Source of the DNA: Candidatus Auribacterota bacterium
GTDB taxonomy: Bacteria > Auribacterota > JAFGBW01
Direction of reading: 5' to 3'
NCBI GenBank assembly: GCA_016932965.1
Contig: JAFGBW010000151.1
Location: 1-30,658 of the forward strand
Length of the DNA stretch: 30,658 nucleotides
A program made the position numbers and the translations under genes. Below, piece after piece: positions 8,138-15,780 of this stretch (position 1 is its first letter; each line of letters begins with the position of its first letter). A model generated the notes under the pieces. The model had not been told where the DNA came from, ran no database searches, and saw only the letters and a list, made by a program, of their open reading frames with translations.

Positions 8138-8264
8138 AGTTTTATTTCGGTAGTTTTCCAGGAAGATTTAGAGGGGGATGAATTATTTAACTATTTAAAT
8201 TATAGTAAGTTATGAATAAATAGATACCGGGATTCCGATATCATGATGACATATACGGGTATTC

Positions 8265-8298
8265 GCATATGTTGCATGCAACAGTATGCAACGTTGTA
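8265..8298. promoter_or_regulatory. Double palindrome, candidate activator binding site
   Basis: TGTTGCATGCAACA (8270-8283) is a perfect 14-bp palindrome. It is followed directly by a second near-perfect one, ATGCAACGTTGTAT (8286-8299), sharing the half-site ATGCAAC. They lie about 160-185 bases upstream of the predicted trxA transcript start, in the normal range for upstream sites of sigma-54 activators. The palindromes are direct reading; the assignment to the regulator at 5231-6643 is inference. Confidence 0.5.
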
Positions 8299-8347
8299 TT
8301 TCAACTATTTAGAAAACAGGAAGAGCAGGCATTTAACCCGGATTTTT

Positions 8348-8505
8348 CATGAAAATTTTTCTTAACTGAAATACACTAAACACACGAAAAAAAGAAAAGA
8401 AATTATAATTATTGCGACATGTTTATTTGCCTACAAATAAACATGTCGCAATATTCGTATCTCTTCCTTTCGTGTAATTCGTGTGTTTCGTGGTTTAGAA
8501 TTCTT
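8348..8505. repeat. Palindromic CACGAA-type element, copy 2, with a nested hairpin insertion
   Basis: The reverse complement matches the element at 6782-6883 closely across both arms (for example CACGAATTACAC and TCGTGTGTTTAGTGT are shared). It is interrupted at the centre by about 50 extra bases. That insertion holds a perfect inverted repeat, 8411-8429 with 8434-8452, around a four-base loop. So one palindrome sits inside another. The two copies flank the thioredoxin operon in opposite orientation. Confidence 0.8.
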
Positions 8506-8541
8506 CCTCTTAAATATCATAAACTTGAAAAAAACAGCGTT

Positions 8542-8616
8542 TTTTTGCTGTTTTACATAACTCATATATATGTCATAAGTTACAAAAACTTTTCAATTCG
8601 TGGTGAAATATTCAGG
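8542..8616. repeat. 75-bp dispersed repeat, copy A
   Basis: These 75 bases recur at 19388-19462 with a single mismatch. The core has the palindrome CATATATATG. The last bases contain the stop codon (minus strand, 8612-8614) of the GIY-YIG gene. The ends of the two copies coincide with changes of context, as expected for the end of a mobile or shuffled segment. Confidence 0.85.
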
Positions 8617-8866
8617 ATGAGGAGATGCATAGAGCCAGTTTTTCTTTTCTGGAAAGCCTTTTAATCCGGATCTCCCTTTTTAAAGCCTGGGATTTGTTAC
8701 GGCACTCCTCTTGATAAACCAGGGTTACAGGGTGGCGGCAGCGGGTGTACCTGGATCCTTTTCCCTGATTGTGCGCCTTCAGCCTTTTTTCCAGGGAATT
8801 GGTTATCCCGGTGTATAACGTGCCGTCCGAACAGGAGAGGATGTAAATTTTCCACGGTTGGTTCAT
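8612..8866 (-). CDS. GIY-YIG (URI) nuclease-domain protein, YhbQ/UPF0213-like
   Basis: From the Met at 8866 the product is 84 residues, the usual length of the small YhbQ/UPF0213 family. KIYILSCSDGTLYTGITN is the GIY-YIG region (here IYI...YTG), LEKRLKAHNQGKGSRYT supplies the conserved Arg and His, and EECRNKSQALKREIRIKRLSRKEK the Glu-containing helix and basic C-terminus. Start 8866 (or 8872) is preferred over 8944 because family similarity begins there. Such proteins are thought to cut branched or damaged DNA, though cellular roles are poorly known. The gene lies between CACGAA-type repeats, and its stop codon is inside a 75-bp dispersed repeat, so it may move with these sequences. Confidence 0.88.
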   Translation of the reverse strand: MNQPWKIYILSCSDGTLYTGITNSLEKRLKAHNQGKGSRYTRCRHPVTLVYQEECRNKSQALKREIRIKRLSRKEKLALCISSS

Positions 8867-8919
8867 AAACATTGAATGGATAGAAAATGGATTGTTATCC
8901 TTAAGAATATCAAGACTAT

Positions 8920-9125
8920 AAACCACGAAAAGTACGAAATACACAAAAGGAATTAATCATCAAATACAGTATTTACGTTTTCAAAAAAATCATAACATCA
9001 AATGTATTCGATCCATGTATCAGGGAATGAAGATAAAAAAATATCAAAAAGCACTAAATTACTTAATGAATCGCATTTAATTTTTCGAAGTGAAACTGAG
9101 AAAAACTTTCGAGCTTTTCGTGAAT
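8920..9125. repeat. Degenerate CACGAA-type element
   Basis: A left arm ACCACGAAAAGTACGAAATA (8921-8940) and a distant right arm around 9102-9122 (CTTTCGAGCTTTTCGTGAAT) are imperfect complements. It belongs to the same loose family as the elements at 6782, 8348, 13552 and 29209. No gene is seen in 8945-9287. Confidence 0.45.
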
Positions 9126-9287
9126 AAAATATATAGGATAACCAGTCAGGACTTCAATGTTAAAAAATAAAAGGATAACCAACGCTTTCACCCGTCAGGG
9201 TACACGCGGCGGGGTTTGATGCAACATTCTTCCCCCCCCTAGGAGTGAAGCTGATGATGGATTCAACTGTACCGTCTCCTGAACTTT

Positions 9288-10805
9288 CTATGCGGAAACC
9301 GTTCTTATTATATAACCTTTTTTTGAACGTCCTGCTGCCGAGGCGGAGCCGTCTATTTTGACGACCGCTTTAACGACATCCCTCTGACTCATGACCTCAG
9401 TAAAACGCTCCCGGGCGCCTTTGCGTTTTTCGGGTCCGATGTTGCCCCCGCCTTTTTGTTCCCCGGCCAGTGAGGCGACTGCCGTGGCAAAGGCGGCTGC
9501 TTTTCCGAGAGGATAACCGCTTAAGATGGATGCGCTTATCGCGGCGGAAAAAGCATCCCCCATCCCGGTGCCGTCCATGACCGTGTAACCGGATTTTTTA
9601 TAGACAGGCATCTGCACCGGGGATGTGTCAGAAAAAACAGGACTGTTCACGGATCCTGCCATGCAGCCCTCCTGTCCCATCTTGTAGATGACAGTCGCTA
9701 TGCCTTTATCAAGAAAATATTGAACGATATCCGCAGGGTCTGTTGCACCGGTGTATTGCGCCACCTCTTTTTTGCTGATGGTCAGCACATCCAGATTTCT
9801 GCAAATCCGGCCGGTCATTCCTGTTGCCTCAAGCTGTTTCCAGAGTCCCCCGTCTACCCGGTCTACCACCGTGTCCATGACGGTTATGGCTCCTTCCTCT
9901 TTCGCCTTTTCAAGCGTCCTGACCAGTCCGTCCGGGTCCGTCATGAAACGAGGATTCAGCGCTATGCCCCCGATATGAAAAATCTGGACTTTGTAATCCT
10001 CCGGTTTGATGTCGTCCGAAGAAAGTTCGTCATTGGCTCCTATCGAGTGCACAAAAGCCGTGATCTCTCCATCTGACGGGATGAAGGTTCTGGCTGTGGA
10101 CTTGCCATTTACTTTTCTGATTCCGCTGGTATCGATTTTATTTTTTTTCATGCACCGGATCAATATGCCGGCCTCCCGGTCGTTACCTAAGGTGGCGATC
10201 ATCTTAACCTCATTCGGTCCCAGGAGCTGGGCAAGGACAATGGCTTCCGCCAGGCCCGGTCCTCCGGGTGTCGGCGTGATTCGGCTCCGGATGCCGGAGG
10301 GAAGGCTTCGTATTTCCCTGTTCACTTTGTCGGTCTCTGCAAAAACAAGGTCTTCGGCCCTGGCAAATTCCGGAAACGGACGGTTTTTGTAAGGAACCAC
10401 CAGATCTACTATCGCCGAGCCGATGACGGTTGCTTCCCTCTCCTGCCTGCGCACGATGACACGGCCGTCTTTTTTCTTTAAGGCAAACACCCTGCCGGTT
10501 AAAAGGGTTTGGATCCCCTTGTTCAGCCTTCTTCTTGTCTCCTTCACTTCCCGGCTTTCGCCCCGTCTGGGTTTGAGAATCGCTTCTAATATGAAGTACC
10601 AGTCTGGTTTCCTGCCGGAAATATCCTCCGGGGACATGAATTCCACGACCACCTTTGTATGATTGACCAGGATAACCGAAGCTTGCCGGGTTTGATTTGT
10701 TAAATCACTGACAGGGGCCAGAGCCTGGACCGGGCACGCCGGATAAAAACAAAAAGCCGTGCAGAACGTAAAAAAAATCAGGGTGTTATATAATTTAACA
10801 ATCAT
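9288..10805 (-). CDS. PfkB/ribokinase-family kinase with N-terminal signal and LAP motif
   Basis: A 505-residue protein. Residues 5-24 are hydrophobic and are followed by ALAPVSDL (28-35), the motif shared by five proteins here. Residues about 40-125 form an unrecognised domain (FMSPEDISGRKPDWYFILEA). The rest is a PfkB kinase: GGPGLAEAIVLAQLLG matches signature 1, and DGTGMGDAFSAAIS contains the catalytic Asp (D417) within the GxGD anion hole. PfkB enzymes phosphorylate sugars, nucleosides or similar alcohols with ATP, normally in the cytoplasm, so a signal sequence is odd. The substrate is unknown. The start is supported by a good promoter (TTGACT-17-TAAAAT) 20 bases upstream. The gene follows the receiver-kinase gene on the same strand after 106 bases. 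Confidence 0.85.
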   Translation of the reverse strand: MIVKLYNTLIFFTFCTAFCFYPACPVQALAPVSDLTNQTRQASVILVNHTKVVVEFMSPEDISGRKPDWYFILEAILKPRRGESREVKETRRRLNKGIQTLLTGRVFALKKKDGRVIVRRQEREATVIGSAIVDLVVPYKNRPFPEFARAEDLVFAETDKVNREIRSLPSGIRSRITPTPGGPGLAEAIVLAQLLGPNEVKMIATLGNDREAGILIRCMKKNKIDTSGIRKVNGKSTARTFIPSDGEITAFVHSIGANDELSSDDIKPEDYKVQIFHIGGIALNPRFMTDPDGLVRTLEKAKEEGAITVMDTVVDRVDGGLWKQLEATGMTGRICRNLDVLTISKKEVAQYTGATDPADIVQYFLDKGIATVIYKMGQEGCMAGSVNSPVFSDTSPVQMPVYKKSGYTVMDGTGMGDAFSAAISASILSGYPLGKAAAFATAVASLAGEQKGGGNIGPEKRKGARERFTEVMSQRDVVKAVVKIDGSASAAGRSKKGYIIRTVSA

Positions 10806-10831
10806 GGTTATTTTATCAGCCGGAGATTAAT

Positions 10832-10860
10832 ATTTTAATGAATGATACGGATCAAGTCAA
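10832..10860 (-). promoter_or_regulatory. Sigma-70-type promoter of the PfkB gene
   Basis: On the minus strand, TTGACT (10860-10855), a 17-base spacer and TAAAAT (10837-10832, 5 of 6 consensus). The predicted start is near 10825, about 20 bases before the ATG at 10805. The quality of both boxes and the exact spacing support separate transcription of this gene. Confidence 0.6.
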
Positions 10861-10911
10861 GTGGAGCAGGGCCGTTTGGACTTCCTGCTGGTTTGACGCA
10901 TTGATCCGGAA

Positions 10912-12586
10912 TCAGGCACGGGTTTCGGTTATTTTCGGATTTTGGGGGTGGGCGGGGCCTATCCGTTTCCATTTGAAAGGAAAGGAGATCATGAATTCCG
11001 CCCCGGAGCCGGTATTTTGGGCAGAAACATATCCGTTGAGAGTTTCTGCGATCCGTCTGGCCTGCACCAGGCCGTATCCTGTACCGTATTTGCCTTTTCC
11101 CATGGTCTTCCCTTGGAAAAGCGTCGGGATGACGGAAGGGTCTGATATGCCGCCGGCTTCGTCAATCACCCGGAATTCCAGATGGTGATTTTCCGGGTTG
11201 AGCAAAATCGTCAGTCTGATTTCACGGTCCTTTCTTTGATCATGGACATTGGCTTTGATCGTTTCAGCAATGGCATTATTGAGAAAGATTTTTATGACCG
11301 CGTTGAGCCCCCTGGGCAGGGCATTCCCCCTCAGGGTGAGTTCATCCGGTTTTTGCACGCCCGGGAAACGAATTTCCGGTGGCAGCTCCAGATCCATAAA
11401 ATCGGCAATGGATTTTTCAAACGCATGGAACGTCATGGAAATAAGAACGTTTGCCGCGTTTCTTTCCTTGGCCTCTTTGTTTTCCCTTTCAAACCGTTCC
11501 AGCTGCCTGAGGTAATAATCGATTTTATTGAAATATTCCCAGAGGAGTTTGCTGAAACCCTGGACCTTGCTGATTCTGCTCGCCATGCCGTTTCTGACTC
11601 GCGGGGTCAAAGTATGTTGTTTTTCTTTCAGCATTTCCGGAAGGCGGGTGGTCAATTCCTGGTGAAGCAGTCCCAGCGAGCCTTTGTAACGGTGCACACG
11701 CACGGCCAGGCTGTCCGAGGGATCCAGGTCGATAAAGTCCATCTGATTCAGATATTTTTCTGCGAGAGCGAGTATGGCATTTACGAATTGATAATCCTCG
11801 TAAGTATAATTTCTTGGCCTCCAGCCGTATAAATTCCAAAAAATCCTGTCCAGGGTCTCTTTCAGTTCTGAAGAGATCCTCAGGATTTCCTGTTCTATCT
11901 CATGCCGTTCCTGTTCCGTGATCAGCGGGATGGGTTGCACATTTTCATTATAAAGTATGGAAGAGGCGGAAAATTGATTGGTTATAAAGGTCTCTATCAG
12001 GCGGGTGATATGCTGAGTAGTCGGTGCCGGTTTAACCTGGTAGGCAATGTTGGCCCAGTGCCTGACAGCGACGTTTTCAGTAACGAGCGTTTGGCGCACT
12101 GTTTCAAAATCATTGCCGCTGAATAGAATGATACATCCTTCGTATCCGGCTTCTTCATACAGCCATTTGATGAACATGGCGCCGTTTCCGCCGGGCATGA
12201 TGTTGTCCACGAACATCAGATTCGGTTTGACCGGCAGTCTCTGGTACTGCTCTTTGGCTTCAGTGATATTTTTTGCACTACGAAAATCAGTCTGGAATCT
12301 GAATTCTCCCTGAAAGCCTGTTCTTTCGAATGCCGCAGGGATTTTGGGTCATCAAAATCCTTTTATAGGTACGAATCATGACTTCATCATCATCCACCAT
12401 GAGGATGCCTGTCAGGATCCGGTGTCCGGAAGGGGCTATGTCCGTTGGAAGGTCCTCAATTCCTATCCGGGTTTGGGGAGCCAGAGTGTTTTTAGACAGG
12501 GAATGAGGATTAACTGCTTCCGCTTCAAAAAGACATGCCAGGGATAAGGTCAATAGTATAAAGGCGATAATCGTTTTATAGGTCAT
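10912..12586 (-). pseudogene. Receiver-histidine kinase hybrid with LAP-type N-terminus, split by a frameshift
   Basis: Two overlapping frames make one protein of about 558 residues. The upstream part (12586 to 12287) has a hydrophobic segment, TLAPQTRI (34-41) and the start of a receiver domain, ILMVDDDEV (D65-D67). The downstream part continues the receiver with LMFVDNIMPGGNG (phosphoacceptor Asp), IILFSGND and VKPAP (Lys). A long helical region and a HATPase domain follow: N-box FLNNAIAET, VIDEAGGIS, GKGKYGTGYGLVQARRIAE. Skipping one base near 12338-12350 (in AATCCC on the minus strand) restores a continuous receiver, QNPAAFERTGF. It may be a true mutation, a sequencing or assembly error, or less likely programmed. 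No clear His phosphosite was found. A receiver before the kinase domain, behind a signal sequence, is unusual. Confidence 0.85.
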
Positions 12587-12632
12587 GATTAAGTCTGTTC
12601 CGTTTCACCCCTGGATTTTAATTTCTATATAT

Positions 12633-12661
12633 AGATTACCTCATTAGCGATTGATTGTCAA
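12633..12661 (-). promoter_or_regulatory. Candidate promoter of the receiver-kinase gene
   Basis: On the minus strand, a perfect TTGACA (12661-12656), a 17-base spacer and a weak TAATCT (12638-12633). The start would be about 40 bases before the ATG at 12586. The -35 is convincing and the -10 is poor. Confidence 0.4.
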
Positions 12662-12780
12662 TATTCCGAAGGATTCCGGATCACAAAATCGGGGAATATT
12701 CCGGAGAATATAACGGTTTTCACCAGACAATTATTTTGATAAGACAGCATTTAATCATCAATCATACTGCTTTTTTACTT

Positions 12781-13506
12781 ATGGAAAAAATACGTCTTCA
12801 GAAATATCTGGCTGAACAGGGGATCGCTTCCAGGAGAAAATCCGAGGAGCTCATCCGTCTGGGACACGTGGTCGTCAACGGCCGTGTGGTCAGGGAAATG
12901 GGCACCTGCATTGATCCTCAGAAAGACAAGGTCTTTTTTGATCATAAACGGATCATTCGGCAGCAGAAACAGGTTAAGACCCTTGTTCTTCATAAGCCGC
13001 GCGGATATGCCTGCACCACGGGAAAAGAACAGGGAAAGACGGTGTTTGAACTGCTGCCCGGCTGGGCGAAAAAGATGTTCCTGGTCGGAAGGCTGGATAA
13101 AAAAAGCGAGGGCTTGCTGCTTTTGTCCGACGACGGGGACCTGGTCAACCGTTTGACCCATCCCAGGTTCGAGCTGGAAAAGATTTATCATGTGGTGGTG
13201 AGCGGAGACTTGACAGAGCAGGTTCTTAAGCGGCTCAATGAGTCCATGGAGATAGAAGGTTACTGGATCAAACCCGCTCAGGTCCGTTTTATCAGAAACG
13301 GGGGAAAACCCCATCTTTTTGTGCTGGAATTTATTCTCAAAGAAGGAAGAAACCGCCAGATCCGGCAGATGTGCGAAAAGATGAACCTCCAGGTGCACCG
13401 GCTGGTCCGGGTCCAGATCAAGGGGTTGACTCTCGAAAATCTCAAGCTGGGCGACTGGAGGGAATTGTCCTCCAGGGAAATCTATGATCTCAAAGGGGCG
13501 GAGTAA
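12781..13506 (+). CDS. rluB: RsuA/RluB-family 23S (or 16S) rRNA pseudouridine synthase
   Basis: A 241-residue protein converting specific rRNA uridines to pseudouridine in the cytoplasm. Residues 1-60 are an S4 RNA-binding domain (IRLQKYLAEQGIASRRKSEELI...VVVNGRVV). The catalytic domain carries LHKPRGYACTT and GRLDKKSEGLLLLSDDG with the catalytic Asp (D106), then KIYHVVVSG and LKEGRNRQIRQMCEKMN. Architecture and length fit the RsuA/RluB/RluE group, and RluB is the most common member; the exact target cannot be proven. ATG 12781 is chosen because the S4 domain begins at once; the frame is open from 12655, but that stretch is not protein-like. No strong ribosome site is seen. It is divergent from the receiver-kinase gene. 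Confidence 0.93.
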   Translation: MEKIRLQKYLAEQGIASRRKSEELIRLGHVVVNGRVVREMGTCIDPQKDKVFFDHKRIIRQQKQVKTLVLHKPRGYACTTGKEQGKTVFELLPGWAKKMFLVGRLDKKSEGLLLLSDDGDLVNRLTHPRFELEKIYHVVVSGDLTEQVLKRLNESMEIEGYWIKPAQVRFIRNGGKPHLFVLEFILKEGRNRQIRQMCEKMNLQVHRLVRVQIKGLTLENLKLGDWRELSSREIYDLKGAE

Positions 13507-13551
13507 AAAGGATCTCTCAGGTTTGATATTGGTAATAGTTTAAGACAGGAG

Positions 13552-13660
13552 AAACCACGAAAATCACGAAATACACGAAAACATGATTTTTTCAAAAATC
13601 ATGTTTAAGCATTTTTTATCATGCAGAATATTTTCGTGCTTTTAGTGTGTTTTGTGGTTT
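13552..13660. repeat. Palindromic CACGAA-type element with inner hairpin
   Basis: The left arm AAACCACGAAAATCACGAAA (13552-13571) and continuing ACACGAAAA pair imperfectly with the right arm 13631-13660 (TTTTCGTGCTTTTAGTGTGT...GTGGTTT). Inside lies a perfect 11-bp hairpin, 13581-13591 with 13594-13604. It fills most of the gap between rluB and ftsY and could terminate rluB transcription. Confidence 0.75.
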
Positions 13661-13705
13661 AAAAAATCATTACAAGGATTCATTCTGTAAAATTAGCGTA
13701 ATAAT

Positions 13706-14647
13706 ATGGACATGAATAGAGATCTGAATAATGTTGCTGAAAAGGGATTGTTCAGCCGGTTCAGCGCCGGTTTTATCCGTACCTCTCAATCCATCAAAGG
13801 GGGGTTGTCCGTTCTGTTTTCATCTCCGGACAAAAAACTCGAAGAAGAGGAACTCCAGAATTTGGAACGAGTCCTTATTGAGACCGATCTGGGGGTGGAT
13901 ATTTCCATGACTTTGGTCGATATGCTCCGGCACAAACGTTTTTCATCCAGGGAGGAAGTGAAGGCGTTTATAAAACAGGAGCTGTTAAAACGATTTTCTT
14001 CTTCAGGCAGGGAGCTGGGAGAAAAGGGAAAACCCCGTGTGGTTCTTTTTGTGGGAATCAACGGATCGGGAAAAACCACCTCCATTGCCAAGATTGCTTC
14101 GCTTCTTCAAAAAAAAGGTAAAACGGTCCTTCTGGCCGCAGGTGACACCTTCCGCGCCGCCGCCATTGAACAGCTCTCCATCTGGGCTGAACGGCTTTCC
14201 GTTCCCATAGTGAGGCATAAGATGGGGGCCGACCCGGCGGCCGTGGCCCATGATGCCTGTGAAAGCGCCAAGGCAAAAGGGATCGATTATGTTCTCGTGG
14301 ACACGGCAGGCAGGCTGCATAATCAGAACGCACTCATGGAGGAATTGAAAAAAGTGGTGCGCGTTATCAGTGCCAGAGTCGGTGAGGACGCTCTGGAAAA
14401 ATTGCTGGTCATTGACGGTAACGCGGGACAAAACAGTTTTTTTCAGGCCAGACATTTTCAGGAGTCCGTTCGGCTTGACGGGATCATTATCACCAAACTG
14501 GACGGAAGCGCCAAAGGCGGCGTGGTGGTTTCCATAGAAGAGGAGTTGACGATTCCGGTCAAATGGGTTGGACTGGGGGAATCGGTCGATGACATAGTCC
14601 CTTTTTCTCCTGATGTTTTTCTGAGCGCGCTTCTGGAGGAGGAATGA
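13706..14647 (+). CDS. ftsY: Signal recognition particle receptor FtsY
   Basis: A 313-residue SRP GTPase that docks SRP-ribosome complexes at the inner membrane. The short N-terminus and helical N domain (EEELQNLERVLIETDLGVDIS) precede the NG GTPase: GINGSGKTT (117-125), DTFRAAAIEQL, DTAGR (199-203) and TKLDG (263-267), ending with GLGESVDDIVPF. There is only a short basic N-terminal segment and no long acidic A domain, as in many non-enteric bacteria. The loop LVIDGNAGQNSF replaces the usual LVLDATTGQN. Start 13706 is the first of two nearby ATGs (the other is 13712); no strong ribosome site is visible. The stop overlaps the ribD start, so the two are translationally coupled. Confidence 0.97.
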   Translation: MDMNRDLNNVAEKGLFSRFSAGFIRTSQSIKGGLSVLFSSPDKKLEEEELQNLERVLIETDLGVDISMTLVDMLRHKRFSSREEVKAFIKQELLKRFSSSGRELGEKGKPRVVLFVGINGSGKTTSIAKIASLLQKKGKTVLLAAGDTFRAAAIEQLSIWAERLSVPIVRHKMGADPAAVAHDACESAKAKGIDYVLVDTAGRLHNQNALMEELKKVVRVISARVGEDALEKLLVIDGNAGQNSFFQARHFQESVRLDGIIITKLDGSAKGGVVVSIEEELTIPVKWVGLGESVDDIVPFSPDVFLSALLEEE

Positions 14648-15780
14648 ATGTGAAAGACGGTTTCAATCATCTTTGGATGGAGAAGGCTTTTTCGCTCGCC
14701 CAAAGGGGATGCAACAGGGTGAATCCGAATCCCAGAGTCGGGGCCGTGGTGGTCAAGAATGGAAAAATCATCGGGCAGGGCTGGCACGAATATTTCGGCG
14801 GACCTCATGCCGAGGTGAATGCGTTGAAGAAGGCACAGGGAAAGGCAAAAGGAGCGGATCTTTTTGTGACGTTGGAGCCGTGCTCGACTCATGGTAAAAC
14901 GCCGCCTTGTATTTGTTCCATTGCCGAAGCAGGGATAAAAAGGGTTTTTTTCGGCGCCGTGGATATAAATCCGCTTAACAGGAAAAAGGCGGTTCCGGAA
15001 TTCAAGAAACTCGGAATCCAGGCCGTGTATCTGCAGGATTATCAGCGCCTTCATGATGAAATGAACCGGGATTTCATCCATGGATTTTCCCATTCCTTCC
15101 CTTACATTGAATTAAAGACCGCCGTGACTCTCGACGGGAAGATGGCTGATTCAAAGGGCCGTTCCAAATGGATCAGCAATGAGTCCTCCAGACAAATGGT
15201 CCATGAGATCAGGCAGAATGCCGACGGGATATTGATCGGAGCCGCTACGTTTAACAGGGATGATCCGTCTTTAACCATCCGCCCCCCTTTTCAGGAAGGA
15301 ACAAAAGACCCGGCCAAGATCATCTTGACGAAGAGCGGCTGTTTGAACACATCTCACCGTCTTCTGAGCAAGGATTCGCAGGGGAAGGTGCTGATACTGA
15401 CCACAGCACAGGGGGAAAAAAAATTGAAGAACCGCATCAGAAATAGCCGCTGTGAAATCATGGCTATTCCTCAAGATAACGGTCTGTTATCCCTCATGGC
15501 CTGTTTGAAGGTTCTCAAAAAGACAGGGGTCCATCATCTTCTGGTGGAAGGGGGAGCCCATGTTTTTTCCCAGTTTATCAGACAGAGACTGTTTCAGGTT
15601 CTTCATCTGTTTATGGCTCCAACGCTGTTCGGGGGGAAAGATTATATTTTCTCCGGTGATGAAATTTTATCTTCCATCAGGACAAAACGTTATTTACAAT
15701 GCACGAGTTGCCTGATAGTGGGAAATACAAACGAATTGAAAGACATTTATATGAGGTATTCGTGTTTACCGGGATCATAG
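14644..15780 (+). CDS. ribD: Bifunctional riboflavin biosynthesis deaminase/reductase RibD
   Basis: A 378-residue cytoplasmic enzyme for two steps of riboflavin synthesis: deamination of the pyrimidinone from GTP, then NADPH-dependent reduction of the ribosyl chain. The N-terminal deaminase has the zinc site HAE (55-57) and PCSTHGKTPPC (C80 and C89). The C-terminal reductase begins near residue 155 with LKTAVTLDGKMADSKGRSKW, continues with LIGAATFNRDDPSLTIR and contains LLVEGGAHVFSQFI. Length is normal. The start overlaps the ftsY stop as ATGA, with GGAGGAGGA at the end of ftsY acting as ribosome site. It also overlaps ribE at its 3' end. No FMN riboswitch is seen, consistent with transcription from upstream of ftsY. 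Confidence 0.97.
   Translation: MNVKDGFNHLWMEKAFSLAQRGCNRVNPNPRVGAVVVKNGKIIGQGWHEYFGGPHAEVNALKKAQGKAKGADLFVTLEPCSTHGKTPPCICSIAEAGIKRVFFGAVDINPLNRKKAVPEFKKLGIQAVYLQDYQRLHDEMNRDFIHGFSHSFPYIELKTAVTLDGKMADSKGRSKWISNESSRQMVHEIRQNADGILIGAATFNRDDPSLTIRPPFQEGTKDPAKIILTKSGCLNTSHRLLSKDSQGKVLILTTAQGEKKLKNRIRNSRCEIMAIPQDNGLLSLMACLKVLKKTGVHHLLVEGGAHVFSQFIRQRLFQVLHLFMAPTLFGGKDYIFSGDEILSSIRTKRYLQCTSCLIVGNTNELKDIYMRYSCLPGS

Noticed and set aside
8419-8664. 81-codon plus-strand frame across the repeats
   Set aside because: It reads through a hairpin element and the 75-bp repeat; no motif, and it overlaps the end of the GIY-YIG gene.
9720-11832. Plus-strand frames opposite the PfkB and receiver-kinase genes
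   Set aside because: They are antisense shadows of genes with clear catalytic motifs; their translations are Ser/Arg/Phe-rich without domains.
13552-13660. CRISPR-like array from repeated CACGAA units
   Set aside because: The units are 6-9 bases, irregular and arranged as inverted arms, with no constant repeat/spacer pattern and no cas genes.
14644-15780. FMN riboswitch before the riboflavin genes
   Set aside because: ribD begins inside the ftsY stop codon, so no leader exists there, and nothing resembling the conserved FMN element was seen upstream of ftsY.
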